Positions 17,753 through 27,134 are shown, numbered from the stretch's first letter. The stretch is 64,000 nt of DNA from Paenibacillus_E sp052115445 (GCF_052115445.1 NZ_JBFRGR010000002.1:1-64000); one strand, 5' to 3'. Numbers and translations are program-made. Notes: generated by a model not told the origin, from the letters alone.

Positions 17753-17797
17753 AACGAAAGATCCGCCCCAGCGTTAAGCTGAAAGGTAGATCTTTTG
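17753..17797 (+). terminator. Terminator after the membrane protein gene
   Basis: AAAGATC / GATCTTT outer arms and an inner CAGC/GCTG stem, followed by TTGGG. The T run is short, so this is a weaker call. Confidence 0.5.
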
Positions 17798-17950
17798 GGT
17801 CCTGTCGGAGACATCTTGGGTGTCCCCCTGTTAATGATTGATCTAATTCTTGGTTCTCATTGATCACAGGAATTCCAAGCTCCGCTAAGAAAACTACAAT
17901 CAGCACTACCGCGGAATATCGCAAGTTGAGTGGAGTGGGTAGTGAAGTAG

Positions 17951-18381
17951 CTGTAGTGATGTTTTTCATCGTTACAGCGTGGAGAGGTGGGGGTTTCAGG
18001 CACTTTCGCGGCTGTAAGCGTGTTTTTCGTCGTTACAGCTTGGAGAGGTGGGTTACCTGGTCCCTTTTCGCGCCAATAGTGATGTTTTTCATCACTACAG
18101 CGTGGTGAAGTGGGTTACTTGGTCCCTTTCGCGCCAATAGTGATGTTTTTCATCGTTACAGCGTGGAGAAGTGGGTTACCTGGTCCCTTTTCGCGCCTGT
18201 AGTGATGTTTTTCATCACTACAGCATGCTGGGGCATGGGATTTCGGCCCATTTCATGCCTTTAGTGATATTTTTCATCACTAAAGCGTGCGGGGACCGAT
18301 AATTCCGGCCCTTTTCGCGCCTTTAGTGATGTTTTTCATCACTAAAGCGTGCAGGGGGCATGAGACTTCGGCCCTTTTCGC
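17951..18381 (+). repeat. Array of seven 62-bp units with conserved stem-loops
   Basis: Units begin at 17951, 18012, 18074, 18135, 18197, 18259 and 18321 (spacing 61-62). Each opens with a stem-loop of the form CTGTAGTGATG-TTTTT-CATCACTACAG, then about 35 bases rich in GTGG...CCCTTTTCGCGC. The arms change together: CTG/CAG in unit 5, CTT/AAG in units 6 and 7. Units 1 and 4 have CATCGTTA opposite TAGTGATG, which pairs through two adjacent G-U wobbles only if the plus strand is the RNA. Unit 2 is more diverged and has two mismatches. No open reading frame is convincing across it. It sits between a plus-strand membrane protein gene and the 3' end of the GH88 gene. Confidence 0.85.
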
Positions 18382-18422
18382 AAAAAATGAGCTAAGCGCA
18401 ACATGCCGCTTAGCTCATTTTT
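18382..18422 (-). terminator. Terminator of the GH88 gene
   Basis: AAAAATGAGCTAAGCG / CGCTTAGCTCATTTTT hairpin with a loop of about nine bases, usable in both directions. It closes the hairpin array on one side and the GH88-GH2 operon on the other. Confidence 0.9.
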
Positions 18423-18429
18423 CACTTCC

Positions 18430-19584
18430 TTAAAATATCCGCTGCTTCCAACCGACCAGCTTAGCAAGCGCTTCAACGTAATAGTAATCGCCATAGATGA
18501 GCGAAACATTCACATTCGAATCAGCAGGTTTATTCCCTGTTCCCTCGAGTAGAATAGCTTGGTGTTCGGGCTTATCCCACGTACCGTAATTCACTGTAAG
18601 TGAAAGCAGCATCTCTTCTGCTGCACGGAGATACATAGCACCTTCGTTTGGCGGCAGGAAAGTCGCTAGCTCAATCAACCCGGAAGCTGCGCAGGAAGCG
18701 GCAGATGTATCTCTTGGCTCGTTATCCAGCGACGCATCCGCACGGAAATCCCAGTGTGCCACGTGATCTGCAGGCAGGCATGCCAAGAAGTAATTCGCCA
18801 CGCGCTGAGCTGCTTTTAAGTACTTTGTGTCTCCTGTGAAGCGATACACATTGGCCAATCCGTGCAAGGCCCACGCTGCGCCTCGGCTCCAAGCCGATTG
18901 CGGACCGGCACCTTGACCGCCAAGCGATTCAATCAGCTCGCCTGTCTTCGGATCAAAGCTCAAGATATGGTTCACGGAGCCATCTTCCCGGATGAACTTC
19001 TGAACAACCGTGTCGGCTTGTGCTCTTCCGATATGTTCAAAGCGCGGGTCCCCTGTCGTCTCGGCTGCCCAGAATAAAATGGACAGATTCATCGTGGAAT
19101 CGACGATCGACCAACCTAACTTGTCTTGGTTCCACGCGCGAAGGAAGTTACCTGCGATGTTGAATCGGCCTGCCAGGAAATTGGCTGCTTGCAGTCCACG
19201 ACGCAAACCATCTTTATCACCTGTCAGCTTATGTTTAATGACCGCTGTCGGCAAGTATTGGAAACCGACGTCATGATGAAAATTATTATCTTGAATACTT
19301 TTTTGCTCAAACTTGCCATCCCACTCCCAGGCTGCTTCCTTGTAGTGCTCTTGTCCAGTCATCTCATGCATAATCCAAAGAATGCCCGGCCAGAAACCTG
19401 ACGTCCACCAATCGATCCGCATATCATCATAAACGCCGTCTTCTTTGGCAACATGCGGAGATTTCTCCCCAATTTGCTCGATCATCCGATCAACCTTCAC
19501 TTGCAGCTCTTTCCATACTTCCGGCAAAATATCTTCTAGCTTCTGTGCGTTATGCCATTTTGCTGCATTCATAAGTTCACTCAT
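18430..19584 (-). CDS. GH88 unsaturated glucuronyl hydrolase
   Basis: A 384-aa cytoplasmic enzyme of glycoside hydrolase family 88. These enzymes hydrate the double bond of the unsaturated uronic acid left at the end of oligosaccharides by polysaccharide lyases, releasing the sugar. Family signatures: WWTSGFWPGILWIMHEMTG near residue 60, HHDVGFQYLP near 105 and DSTMNLSILFWAAE near 163 (the two Asp residues fit the catalytic pair), and GGQGAGPQSAWSRGAAWALH near 225. The (alpha/alpha)6 barrel length is normal. GAGGAGG lies eight or nine bases upstream. It follows the GH2 gene by 22 bases, forming a two-gene operon, and ends in a strong terminator. Confidence 0.93.
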   Translation of the reverse strand: MSELMNAAKWHNAQKLEDILPEVWKELQVKVDRMIEQIGEKSPHVAKEDGVYDDMRIDWWTSGFWPGILWIMHEMTGQEHYKEAAWEWDGKFEQKSIQDNNFHHDVGFQYLPTAVIKHKLTGDKDGLRRGLQAANFLAGRFNIAGNFLRAWNQDKLGWSIVDSTMNLSILFWAAETTGDPRFEHIGRAQADTVVQKFIREDGSVNHILSFDPKTGELIESLGGQGAGPQSAWSRGAAWALHGLANVYRFTGDTKYLKAAQRVANYFLACLPADHVAHWDFRADASLDNEPRDTSAASCAASGLIELATFLPPNEGAMYLRAAEEMLLSLTVNYGTWDKPEHQAILLEGTGNKPADSNVNVSLIYGDYYYVEALAKLVGWKQRIF

Positions 19585-19606
19585 TTTATACGCCTCCTCA
19601 AAATGG

Positions 19607-22114
19607 TTACTTCACAACTTCTATGACTGCTGTTACCGTAGACAAACCTTCACATGCAGCACTGACAACGGATGTGTATTTCCGCTGAACATCTCTAGTC
19701 CCTAAGGAAGCCAGTGATGATGCTGGGCCACCTGCACTTACGAAATCCGTAACCGTCATGCCCGCAGGCAACCCACCAGTCGGATTTACATAAATTCCTG
19801 CGCGCCCACTAGCAAGCTGAACTTGTCTCGAACCACGAATCGTACCGAGATTATCGAGCAGCTTCCCATCCCCAGCTATCCCAAAACGGACAAACCTAGC
19901 TGCATCGGGACAAAAGATTCCATTTGCATCATACGCACCGACTTCTACGTAAACGCGTCCATCTTCTAAAGATTCCGTCTTTACTTGAATCTCTGTCGGC
20001 TCACCCCACGCATCCGATTGATACGTGAATTGCAGCTCGTCGCTTACAATCTCTCCGTTGCTGAAAGCTTCCGCACGTACATGATACTCACCCGCGGTCA
20101 ACTCCGCTTCCCAGCGAAGACCCGCGCATGGAAAATCTTGCGAATCGCGCTGCTTCACACCCAAACTCTCTCCATTTAGAAAAAGCTCAACTTGTTCGGC
20201 GTTCGAGTACACTTTGATCAGCTTTCGTTCGCCCTCCGCGCCCCAGCGAATCGGCATCGTATGACCATAAATACGAACCATCGGCTTGTCTGACCAGTAG
20301 GATTGGAACACATAGAAAGCTTCTTTCGGCGTGAGATCACGTTCGACGATACCCTTCATGTTCAAATACGGAATCGGTGAATCCGGCCGTACCGGTGTCG
20401 CAAAATCCTTGAAAGACCACTGCGCCGCACCCGTCAGCCAATCCATCTTCTCCTGCGATTTTAAGTACCAATCGATCATTTCGCAGAAATACGTTTCCGA
20501 CCAATCGCCATCTCGTGATACGCGAGGTTCGCCCCCCGTTAATAAGTAATCCCCATCACGCTCATCCGTGACGCCATCTGTTTTTTTCATAAAAGCAAAG
20601 CCCGTGAACGGTTTCTCCACATGCCGAGTTGGCAAATTGTCCGCTCCCCACTCCATATGGAAGAAAGAATCCACATTCTCAAAAGCCGTCAGACAACTTG
20701 ATTCATAGTCCGTATATACACCACGATACCAGCCTGCCCAAATGGAAGGCGAATACACATCGATAATATCCTTGCAAAATTCACATCGACGGATCGCAGT
20801 TAATCGGCTTGGATCCAACTCATGCGACAGATCGTGCAGCTTTTTCATGAAAGTGCGAATCTCTTGCTGATCAAAATGATCGAAATCGCACTCCCAATCG
20901 TTCTCATTGCCTAATCCCCATAAAATCACGGAAGGGTGGTTGTAATGCTGTTCAATCATCGCCGTTAGCATATCGATACATTGTTGACGATACTCCGGAC
21001 CACCTAATCCACCGCGGCACCATGGAATTTCCTCCCAAACGAGAATGCCCAATTCATCACATAGATCCAGCACGATGCGAGACTGCTGATAATGTCCTAG
21101 GCGGATGAAATTCGCGCCCATGTCTTTAATAAGTTGCATTTCTTCACGCAGCATTTCCTCTGTCATCGCAGCCCCTACTGCTGCATGATCCTCATGCCGA
21201 TGTGTACCGCGCAGCAAGAGACGCTCGCCGTTCAGCTTAAACGGACCTTGCTTCACAAATTCAAACGTTCGGAAGCCGAACCGTTCTTGACTTGTCGTTT
21301 CGCCATCCGCACAGACGAGGGCAACGGAGCAGTCGAATAAATAAGGATCTGTGACGGACCATAGATGTGGATTCTCCACCTCTAAGGTCGCAATCTCCAT
21401 CTCATCCTGCCACGCCGGTAAAGAAATTTCCGTTTGGCCGACAATTGTTCCATCTTGCTGCTTCAACACAATCGTGAGCTTAATATTCTCCGCGAGCTGA
21501 TCAGGATTGTACAACTTAGCTCGTACTTTTACTTTCCCACTTCGAGCTGATTGTGCAGACACATCTTCCACAACAGTCTCCACATGCACCTGAGCCAAAG
21601 AAATCTGCGGCACATAAACAAGATTCACATAGCGATATACACCGCCATACAGATTGAAATCACTCGCATCCGAAGGAATCGTCTCCAATTCTCGGCTGTT
21701 ATCACAAGCAATCGCGATCGGCACACGCCCCGCATATCGCTCGATTTCCTTCGATCGTTCTATCGCTTCCGAAATATCCACTGTGAATTCGTCATATCCG
21801 CCCAGGTGGGAATCCACCTTTTCCGTATAGACATACACATCCGTGCGTTGCCCTGCGCCTTCAAAATGCAGCAGCGTTCTCCCCTTCGGATAAGGGTTAT
21901 GTACCTCCAATTTGTTGCGATACCAGCCTTGTCCTTGATAATATTTATGATCGGGATCCATCACATCGGTCCCGTTGTACGTGTGTGGAAGCGTGACCGA
22001 TTCCCACGGGACATTATAATGATTTTGCAGCTTATCTGAACGCCACACCTCCCAAACACCGCCTAAGGAACCGCGATAATGCTCCCATTGCTCTTTTAAA
22101 CGTTGTTTCAACAT
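19607..22114 (-). CDS. GH2 family beta-galactosidase-type enzyme
   Basis: An 835-aa glycoside hydrolase family 2 protein without a signal peptide. Order of domains: jelly-roll sugar-binding (about 1-190, with WESVTLPHTYNGTDVMDPDH near 38 and GQGWYRNKL), immunoglobulin-like (190-290), TIM barrel (290-600), then C-terminal beta domains. GLGNENDWECDF near residue 398 carries the acid/base Glu, and DSFFHMEWGADNLPTRH near 485 the nucleophile Glu. GTHRHEDHAAVGAAMTEEML near 305 is the usual barrel start. It may act on beta-galactosides or beta-glucuronides; pairing with GH88 fits uronic-acid-bearing galactan. AGGAGGAG precedes the ATG. An AraC gene is divergent at 22232. Confidence 0.9.
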   Translation of the reverse strand: MLKQRLKEQWEHYRGSLGGVWEVWRSDKLQNHYNVPWESVTLPHTYNGTDVMDPDHKYYQGQGWYRNKLEVHNPYPKGRTLLHFEGAGQRTDVYVYTEKVDSHLGGYDEFTVDISEAIERSKEIERYAGRVPIAIACDNSRELETIPSDASDFNLYGGVYRYVNLVYVPQISLAQVHVETVVEDVSAQSARSGKVKVRAKLYNPDQLAENIKLTIVLKQQDGTIVGQTEISLPAWQDEMEIATLEVENPHLWSVTDPYLFDCSVALVCADGETTSQERFGFRTFEFVKQGPFKLNGERLLLRGTHRHEDHAAVGAAMTEEMLREEMQLIKDMGANFIRLGHYQQSRIVLDLCDELGILVWEEIPWCRGGLGGPEYRQQCIDMLTAMIEQHYNHPSVILWGLGNENDWECDFDHFDQQEIRTFMKKLHDLSHELDPSRLTAIRRCEFCKDIIDVYSPSIWAGWYRGVYTDYESSCLTAFENVDSFFHMEWGADNLPTRHVEKPFTGFAFMKKTDGVTDERDGDYLLTGGEPRVSRDGDWSETYFCEMIDWYLKSQEKMDWLTGAAQWSFKDFATPVRPDSPIPYLNMKGIVERDLTPKEAFYVFQSYWSDKPMVRIYGHTMPIRWGAEGERKLIKVYSNAEQVELFLNGESLGVKQRDSQDFPCAGLRWEAELTAGEYHVRAEAFSNGEIVSDELQFTYQSDAWGEPTEIQVKTESLEDGRVYVEVGAYDANGIFCPDAARFVRFGIAGDGKLLDNLGTIRGSRQVQLASGRAGIYVNPTGGLPAGMTVTDFVSAGGPASSLASLGTRDVQRKYTSVVSAACEGLSTVTAVIEVVK

Positions 22115-22231
22115 GTTACGTGTCTCCTCCTAGTTGCACATTCACTTAACTCCATCGTATCAAAAAAAAGAACATAAAAGTTTATGCCTCTTATGATAAA
22201 ATGTTGTTAGAATACGATGAGGTGATCTCTT

Positions 22232-23122
22232 ATGAAGCTGATGAATTACATGAACTTAAACGTGCACCCGGTGCAATTATCGTTTTTCAAAGATCGAACA
22301 CACGCCTTCGAAGAAGTATTTCATGCTCATCAGGGAATGGAGCTACTTGTCGTGCATGAAGGCACTGGGATCGTCGTAATAGAACAACAAATTGTCGAGC
22401 TGAAACCCGGCTCTATTTTTTGCTTTAGACCCTTTCAATTACATCGCATTCGTATTCACAATCTGCCACAAGACAACTACATCCGCTCGCTTTTCGTCCT
22501 TGAGCCCGCTATCCTAGAGGCAGCGCTCTCTACTTTTCCAACGCTGCGCGAGTTCCTCATGAAGCTATGGAAGGATCCGCTTATGCCGCAGGCATTCCGG
22601 AGTGAAAGTCTTCCGGAGCTTGAAGTCTTACTTCGCAGCTACATGCCTAGACTCGATGCGGCCAAGGAACGAGGACCCGAGCGACTGCTGGAAGAGCAGA
22701 CACTCTTCCTCGCGGCTTTCATACACCAGCTTCGTACCGATTCCGAGAAGCGATCCGATTCTGTGCCACATCTTTCAGGTAGAAGCTCATCAACTGCCGA
22801 GCGAATGCTCGCTTGGATTGAAGCGCACTACATGGAGCCCTTCAAGCTTGAAGAACTCGCAGCGTCTGTTCACTTGACGCCTAATCATGTATCTGCTACC
22901 TTTCATCAATCCATCGGCAGCACCATTACCGAATATTTGACCGCACGTCGAATCCGACAAGCTTGTTGGCTTCTGCGAACAACAGATATGTCCGTGCAAG
23001 ATATTGGTGAGGCTGTTGGATTGGGGAACTTTTCCTACTTCTGCCAACTGTTTAAGAAGCATGTGGGGTTCACGCCCTATAAATTCAAAGGAATGAGTGC
23101 CTACACGATTTTCATAGAGTGA
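22232..23122 (+). CDS. AraC-family regulator (likely of GH2-GH88)
   Basis: A 296-aa regulator with an N-terminal cupin sensor (about 10-100; HAHQGMELLVVHEGTGIVVI, then LKPGSIFCFRPFQLHRIRI) and a C-terminal AraC domain (about 190-290; FKLEELAASVHLTPNHVSAT and SVQDIGEAVGLGNFSYFCQL). GAGGTGATC precedes the ATG. It is head-to-head with the GH2-GH88 operon. ATACGATG and its inverse CATCGTAT lie near 22212 and 22152, about 60 bases apart, a possible binding pair. A terminator follows at 23202. Confidence 0.92.
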   Translation: MKLMNYMNLNVHPVQLSFFKDRTHAFEEVFHAHQGMELLVVHEGTGIVVIEQQIVELKPGSIFCFRPFQLHRIRIHNLPQDNYIRSLFVLEPAILEAALSTFPTLREFLMKLWKDPLMPQAFRSESLPELEVLLRSYMPRLDAAKERGPERLLEEQTLFLAAFIHQLRTDSEKRSDSVPHLSGRSSSTAERMLAWIEAHYMEPFKLEELAASVHLTPNHVSATFHQSIGSTITEYLTARRIRQACWLLRTTDMSVQDIGEAVGLGNFSYFCQLFKKHVGFTPYKFKGMSAYTIFIE

Positions 23123-23201
23123 CCTAATAACGCTTTTATATCTAGTGACAATATGCTCCTTTTCCTCTATAGTAGATATTACTTATAGACGCGCTTGAAG
23201 C

Positions 23202-23242
23202 ACACCGCTCCCTCCCTACTCGGGGAAGGCGCGGTGTTTTTT
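23202..23242 (+). terminator. Terminator after the AraC gene
   Basis: ACACCGC / GCGGTGT arms with a loop of about 22 bases, followed by TTTTTT. Confidence 0.75.
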
Positions 23243-23262
23243 GTCGTAGCAGCTGAGGGGGA

Positions 23263-23833
23263 ATGTTCTTGGAACTATACGAATCATGGTTGGAAAAACA
23301 CAGGAAAAATCTTACTGGCGAAGCTCTCCGTCGATTAAATGAAGGTCATGCTCACAATGAGAAGTTATTTGTACATGACCACCTATTTAATTAATTGGGA
23401 AGTCGATGATTTCAGCTCACATGCCAAACATGTAACCCGTCGAAGCTTTGAGTATGAGCGCGAAAGACAAAACCAATTGATGCTAGACGGCTGGCATATT
23501 TATCGTTTCCCTCTTGACGCGATCAAGGAGAAGCCTCGGCGCTGTCAGCAACTCATCCAGCAAGTGTTAGGAAAACTATACGGTGGTGGCGTGACCACGG
23601 AACTGAAACTCTCATTAAAGCAGCGGGAAATTCTTCGATTCGCTATACAAATACAGAGACCTTTCATGCCTCAGGAGATATGTGATCTGCTTGGGATCAA
23701 GGGACAGCACGCACGTAAATTACTTCACGAGTTAGTCCAATCCAAGCTGCTGCTTCCTGCATCAGGCTCTAGTCGCATTCGCACCTACCGTTTAGACAAC
23801 ATGGCCGTGCAGCGGCATCATATAACGTTATAG
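23263..23833 (+). pseudogene. Broken DUF559-like endonuclease-fold gene
   Basis: The first frame reads MFLELYESWLEKHRKNLTGE then ALRRLNEGHAHNEKLFVHD and stops at 23392. A second frame then reads VDDFSSHAKHVTRRSFEYER, RQNQLMLDGWHIYRFPLDAI and KEKPRRCQQLIQQVLGKLYG, followed by a winged-helix-like tail (about 80 residues). The E-V-D-D-F and R-Q-N-x-L-x-x-D-G-W-x-x-x-R-F pattern resembles the Vsr/DUF559 nuclease fold seen in Paenibacillus. The middle (about 25-30 residues between the two pieces) is missing and the frames differ, so the gene is broken. The start is preceded by GAGGGGG. Confidence 0.6.
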
Positions 23834-24037
23834 TATAACGCTAATCGGCTCCAACAGGCTCCCCAGCTACAATTAACGTTACGCGATAACGCTAAGAACT
23901 CCATAAGCTGACGTTTTCTCAGAATTTAATACTTTAACTTTATGTCATCACTTTATTCCAAGCAAGAACAGCAAAAAGCCCAAGATAAGTTGATGCCATC
24001 ACCTTAACTTAATCCACAGGGCCGCCATTCGCACGCA
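23834..24037. other. Gene-free stretch with AACGTTA/TAACGTT motifs
   Basis: No gene or clear hairpin. Short elements ATAACGTTATAGTATAACGCT and AATTAACGTTACGCGATAACG occur at 23820-23840 and 23872-23892, possibly a small duplicated motif. Confidence 0.3.
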
Positions 24038-24039
24038 TG

Positions 24040-24067
24040 AAAAAAGCCTTGCGAGATTCGCAAGGCG
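24040..24067 (-). terminator. Terminator of the LTA-synthase-like gene
   Basis: GCCTTGCGA / TCGCAAGGC with a three-base loop, followed on the minus strand by a T run. Confidence 0.9.
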
Positions 24068-24074
24068 GTTTAGG

Positions 24075-25910
24075 TTAATCAGGCTCCACACGATCGGGGA
24101 GTTGGGATACATAACTATCGGATAATTGCAAAAGCTTTAACGCATGATTAAATTCATCTTCGGTTGCTGATTGATGGTCGTTGGCATTGCCGGCAAGCGT
24201 ATAATAATTGCCATCCTCGAAACCTTTGCCCGACATGAAAAGTTCTTCCTTATTTACAAATGAGCCAGTTGGCAAGTAATAACGTTGTGGCAATAAATTA
24301 TAGGCCGTCTGGTTAAGTAAATCTTGACCAAAGTGTATATAGTTTGTCAATGACACGCCTAGAAGGTTGGCAACCGTAGGTAGAATGTCAATTTGACCAC
24401 CGAGCTGACTTTGCACTTTCGGTGTGGTTACGCCTTCCGATGCAATGATAAGAGGAATATTAATGAGTTCCTTTTCGCTATATTCATGACCTAGTATTTC
24501 CGTCATCAAATGTTTGTCATCCGTTTTTAGAGAAAATAAGGGAAGCCCGCGGTGATCACCGTAGATCACGACGACACTGTTCTCCCAAATCCCCCGTTTC
24601 TTCAAATCCTCGATAAACAATCCAAGTGCATAGTCTGCATAATTCTCTGCGCGAATGTAGTCACCAACGAAGGTGCCTTCGTACCGCTCAGGCAAGGTCA
24701 TTTTATATTTTTCTTCCGGTATGGTAAAAGGGTTATGAGAGCTCATGGAGATTATATGCGCGTAAAAAGGTGTGCCTTGATTTTGATACGATGCTAATTC
24801 TTCCGCTGTTTTCCGGTACAATACTTCATCCGACGAGCCATAGAAGAAGGCATCCTCATCTTTGAAAAACTGCTTGTCATAATAGCGGTCATAGCCGATG
24901 GCTTGATATAAATCATCCCGATTCCAGAAACCAACTTCATTTGTATGGAAATTCATCGTTGTGTAGCCTTGCTTCTGAAGAAGCTTCGGAAGGCTGGGTA
25001 AATCTTTCTTCCCATAGACTTGTGTAGCCGCGCCATCCGGTGGTACGTAATACGACGTGTTCACGATAAATTCGGCATCCGATGTATTCCCTTGACCAAT
25101 TTGCTGATAAAATTTTGGGAAATAGTAGCTGGATTCAGCCAACCGGTTCAGGTTGGGGGTAACTTCAGTCCCATCAATATTCAAACCGATGAGGAAGTTC
25201 TGGAAGGACTCCATTTGAATGATGATCAAATTCTTACCACTCGCTGCGCCATGTAACGTTGGTTCCACGACAGCAACTTTATTCTTCAAATCGTCGATCG
25301 CAGACTGTGTAATTTGATCTGGACTAATGATCTCTTCTTTCTTCTGTGAAAGCAGGTTATACATTTCATAGTTTAATATGCCCATTTTGGACGCCTTCAC
25401 ATTCTCATTGAAGGAACTGCGGTTAGGAATCACACTAAGTGCACAAAGTAATAAGGAGAAGCAAGCGACACTAGCCACGATTTTCAAGCTAAGAGGCTTC
25501 CATTCTCTCGTTTTCGGCTTGAAAAATGCAAAGAAAGCAACAATCACGATATCCAAGAAGAACAGCAAATACTGGGGCTCAATCACAGAGAATATACTCT
25601 TTTTGACCGCACCGACTTGCTTGGCTTGGGTTAAAACGTGATACGTAGCGATAACTCCGAAATGCTTATAATAAATAACAAGTGCAAAAAACAAAATAGT
25701 TATTATGAGGTCAATTGCGAGATACCAAGCGAGTTTATGCTTTTTGACAACATATTCAACCACACAATACGTAATTAAGATCGCCGGTATTTCTGTCAAA
25801 AGAATCCTTGCCGATGGTCCTGTTTCAAATAAAATCATCCAAGCTACATAAATTTTAATCACAATAAATAATGGAAATAAAAATAATCTATGCCTGAGCC
25901 GCTCCAACAT
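24075..25910 (-). CDS. LTA-synthase-family sulfatase-fold protein
   Basis: A 611-aa membrane enzyme of the LtaS/YqgS/YfnI/YvgJ group. Five helices occupy the first 180 residues; the extracellular alkaline-phosphatase/sulfatase domain follows. The family polymerises glycerol phosphate from phosphatidylglycerol on lipoteichoic acid or makes the primer. GQGNTSDAEFIVNTSYYVPP near residue 285 contains the catalytic Thr of the family's G-x-T-S-D-S/A-E-F motif. NLIIIQMESFQNFLIG near 230 gives the first metal-ligand Glu, and VVVIYGDHRGLPLF near 450 the Asp-His ligands. The start is placed at the ATG eight bases after GGAG; an ATG six codons earlier has no such site. Which of the LtaS paralogues it is cannot be decided. 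Confidence 0.9.
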   Translation of the reverse strand: MLERLRHRLFLFPLFIVIKIYVAWMILFETGPSARILLTEIPAILITYCVVEYVVKKHKLAWYLAIDLIITILFFALVIYYKHFGVIATYHVLTQAKQVGAVKKSIFSVIEPQYLLFFLDIVIVAFFAFFKPKTREWKPLSLKIVASVACFSLLLCALSVIPNRSSFNENVKASKMGILNYEMYNLLSQKKEEIISPDQITQSAIDDLKNKVAVVEPTLHGAASGKNLIIIQMESFQNFLIGLNIDGTEVTPNLNRLAESSYYFPKFYQQIGQGNTSDAEFIVNTSYYVPPDGAATQVYGKKDLPSLPKLLQKQGYTTMNFHTNEVGFWNRDDLYQAIGYDRYYDKQFFKDEDAFFYGSSDEVLYRKTAEELASYQNQGTPFYAHIISMSSHNPFTIPEEKYKMTLPERYEGTFVGDYIRAENYADYALGLFIEDLKKRGIWENSVVVIYGDHRGLPLFSLKTDDKHLMTEILGHEYSEKELINIPLIIASEGVTTPKVQSQLGGQIDILPTVANLLGVSLTNYIHFGQDLLNQTAYNLLPQRYYLPTGSFVNKEELFMSGKGFEDGNYYTLAGNANDHQSATEDEFNHALKLLQLSDSYVSQLPDRVEPD

Positions 25911-26045
25911 ACAGATAGCTCCTTTCATTTACATCTCATGAGAAAAACTTCTATCGAAGTCCTTCGAGGATGTGCGACCGCGTTTTAAATGTTGTTTTTA
26001 TCGCCAATTAGCACGACGTTTTCGAGAATCGAAAACTTATACTTT

Positions 26046-26507
26046 CTAATGTGGTAAAATGGACTGGAAGGAATGCCGAATCACATCTCCTCTGCTAATA
26101 ATGCCTACCAACACGCCTCTTCTCAGAACGGGTAGCTTTTTTATTCGTTTTTTCCCCAAAATCGCTGCGATTTGCTCAATATCTTCTTCTGCATCTACAG
26201 CAATCACCTTCTTCTGTGCTATTTTCATCACATTTAAAGGAAGCAAGTTGCGCACTCGATCTTGAAATTCATCATTATCCCCTTTGATCACAGCCGTGTA
26301 GAGATACGAACCAAATATATAATCATCATGCTTGCCGATATATCGCATAATATCCCCATCACTGATGTAGGCCACAACTTCATTCCGATCATTGACAACA
26401 GGAAGTCCACTAATTCGGTGCATGAGAAACTTCTCAATAACCGCGCGAACTGTATCCCCTTCTTTTACTTTATACACCTGACTTACCATGATTTCCTTAG
26501 CTTTCAA
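26046..26507 (-). CDS. CBS-domain pair protein
   Basis: A 153-aa protein consisting of two CBS domains (about 1-60 and 85-150; MVSQVYKVKEGDTVRAVIEK, SGLPVVNDRNEVVAYISDGD, then KKVIAVDAEEDIEQIAAILG, KKLPVLRRGVLVGIISRGDV). Such stand-alone CBS pairs bind adenine nucleotides and control partners. A TTG start six bases after AGAGGA gives the normal family start KAKEIMVS; the frame extends further upstream to 26564 without a matching site. No operon partner is visible; the neighbour at 26715 is divergent. Confidence 0.85.
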   Translation of the reverse strand: MKAKEIMVSQVYKVKEGDTVRAVIEKFLMHRISGLPVVNDRNEVVAYISDGDIMRYIGKHDDYIFGSYLYTAVIKGDNDEFQDRVRNLLPLNVMKIAQKKVIAVDAEEDIEQIAAILGKKRIKKLPVLRRGVLVGIISRGDVIRHSFQSILPH

Positions 26508-26714
26508 ATTGTGTCCTCTCCCGTCTATAGTTGCCTTGTATTCTAACAAGAAGTATGATGACACTATATACTTGCATTATACAACTATGTCGGATGAAGT
26601 CAATCCTTAAGAGACAGTCGATCACCCCTACTTTGGAAGATATTCAAATAATGCAGTGTATGTTACGATACAACCATAAAAGATTGCAAACACCTAACAA
26701 AGAGGTCTATGATA

Positions 26715-27134
26715 ATGACAAAAAAACCCATTGAAACCATTGAAGTTGAATTAGGCATATTCATTCGCCGTTTTATCGCTGCAACTACAAATAAAAAAGT
26801 CGGCAATTTAGATCGTGCTGCTTATCTATTGCTCCATCAGATTTCGACACATGGATCTGCCGGCGTGAAAGCCTTGGCAGAGGAATTCCAACTCGACATG
26901 TCGACAATCAGCAGACAAACAGCTGCTCTGGAACAAAAAGGCTACCTCTATCGCATCCCGGACCCGCAAGATGGCCGCGCCTATTCCATGCAACTCACGG
27001 ATACCGGCACAGCGGAATTAGCTTTGAACAAGCAAGCTCGCTTGGAGTATTTAACGAAACATCTCCAAGATTGGACTGAAGAAGATCAACAAAGGTTCGG
27101 TGAGCTGCTGAATAAGTTCAATGATACGTTTTAA
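26715..27134 (+). CDS. MarR-family transcriptional regulator
   Basis: A 139-aa winged-helix protein. Helices and wing follow the MarR pattern: AAYLLLHQISTHGSAGVKAL, then LAEEFQLDMSTISRQTAALE, then KGYLYRIPDPQDGRAYSMQL with the conserved D-x-R of the wing. The ATG at 26715 is nine bases after AGAGG; an ATG two codons earlier is too close to it. It stands alone and ends in a clean terminator. The target is unknown. Confidence 0.9.
   Translation: MTKKPIETIEVELGIFIRRFIAATTNKKVGNLDRAAYLLLHQISTHGSAGVKALAEEFQLDMSTISRQTAALEQKGYLYRIPDPQDGRAYSMQLTDTGTAELALNKQARLEYLTKHLQDWTEEDQQRFGELLNKFNDTF

Noticed and set aside
17951..18381. CRISPR array
   Set aside because: The inter-hairpin stretches are similar to one another (GTGG...CCCTTTTCGCGC), so there are no unique spacers; no cas gene is near.
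23834..24037. Riboswitch or small RNA
   Set aside because: Neither a known conserved core nor a terminator-coupled fold could be seen.
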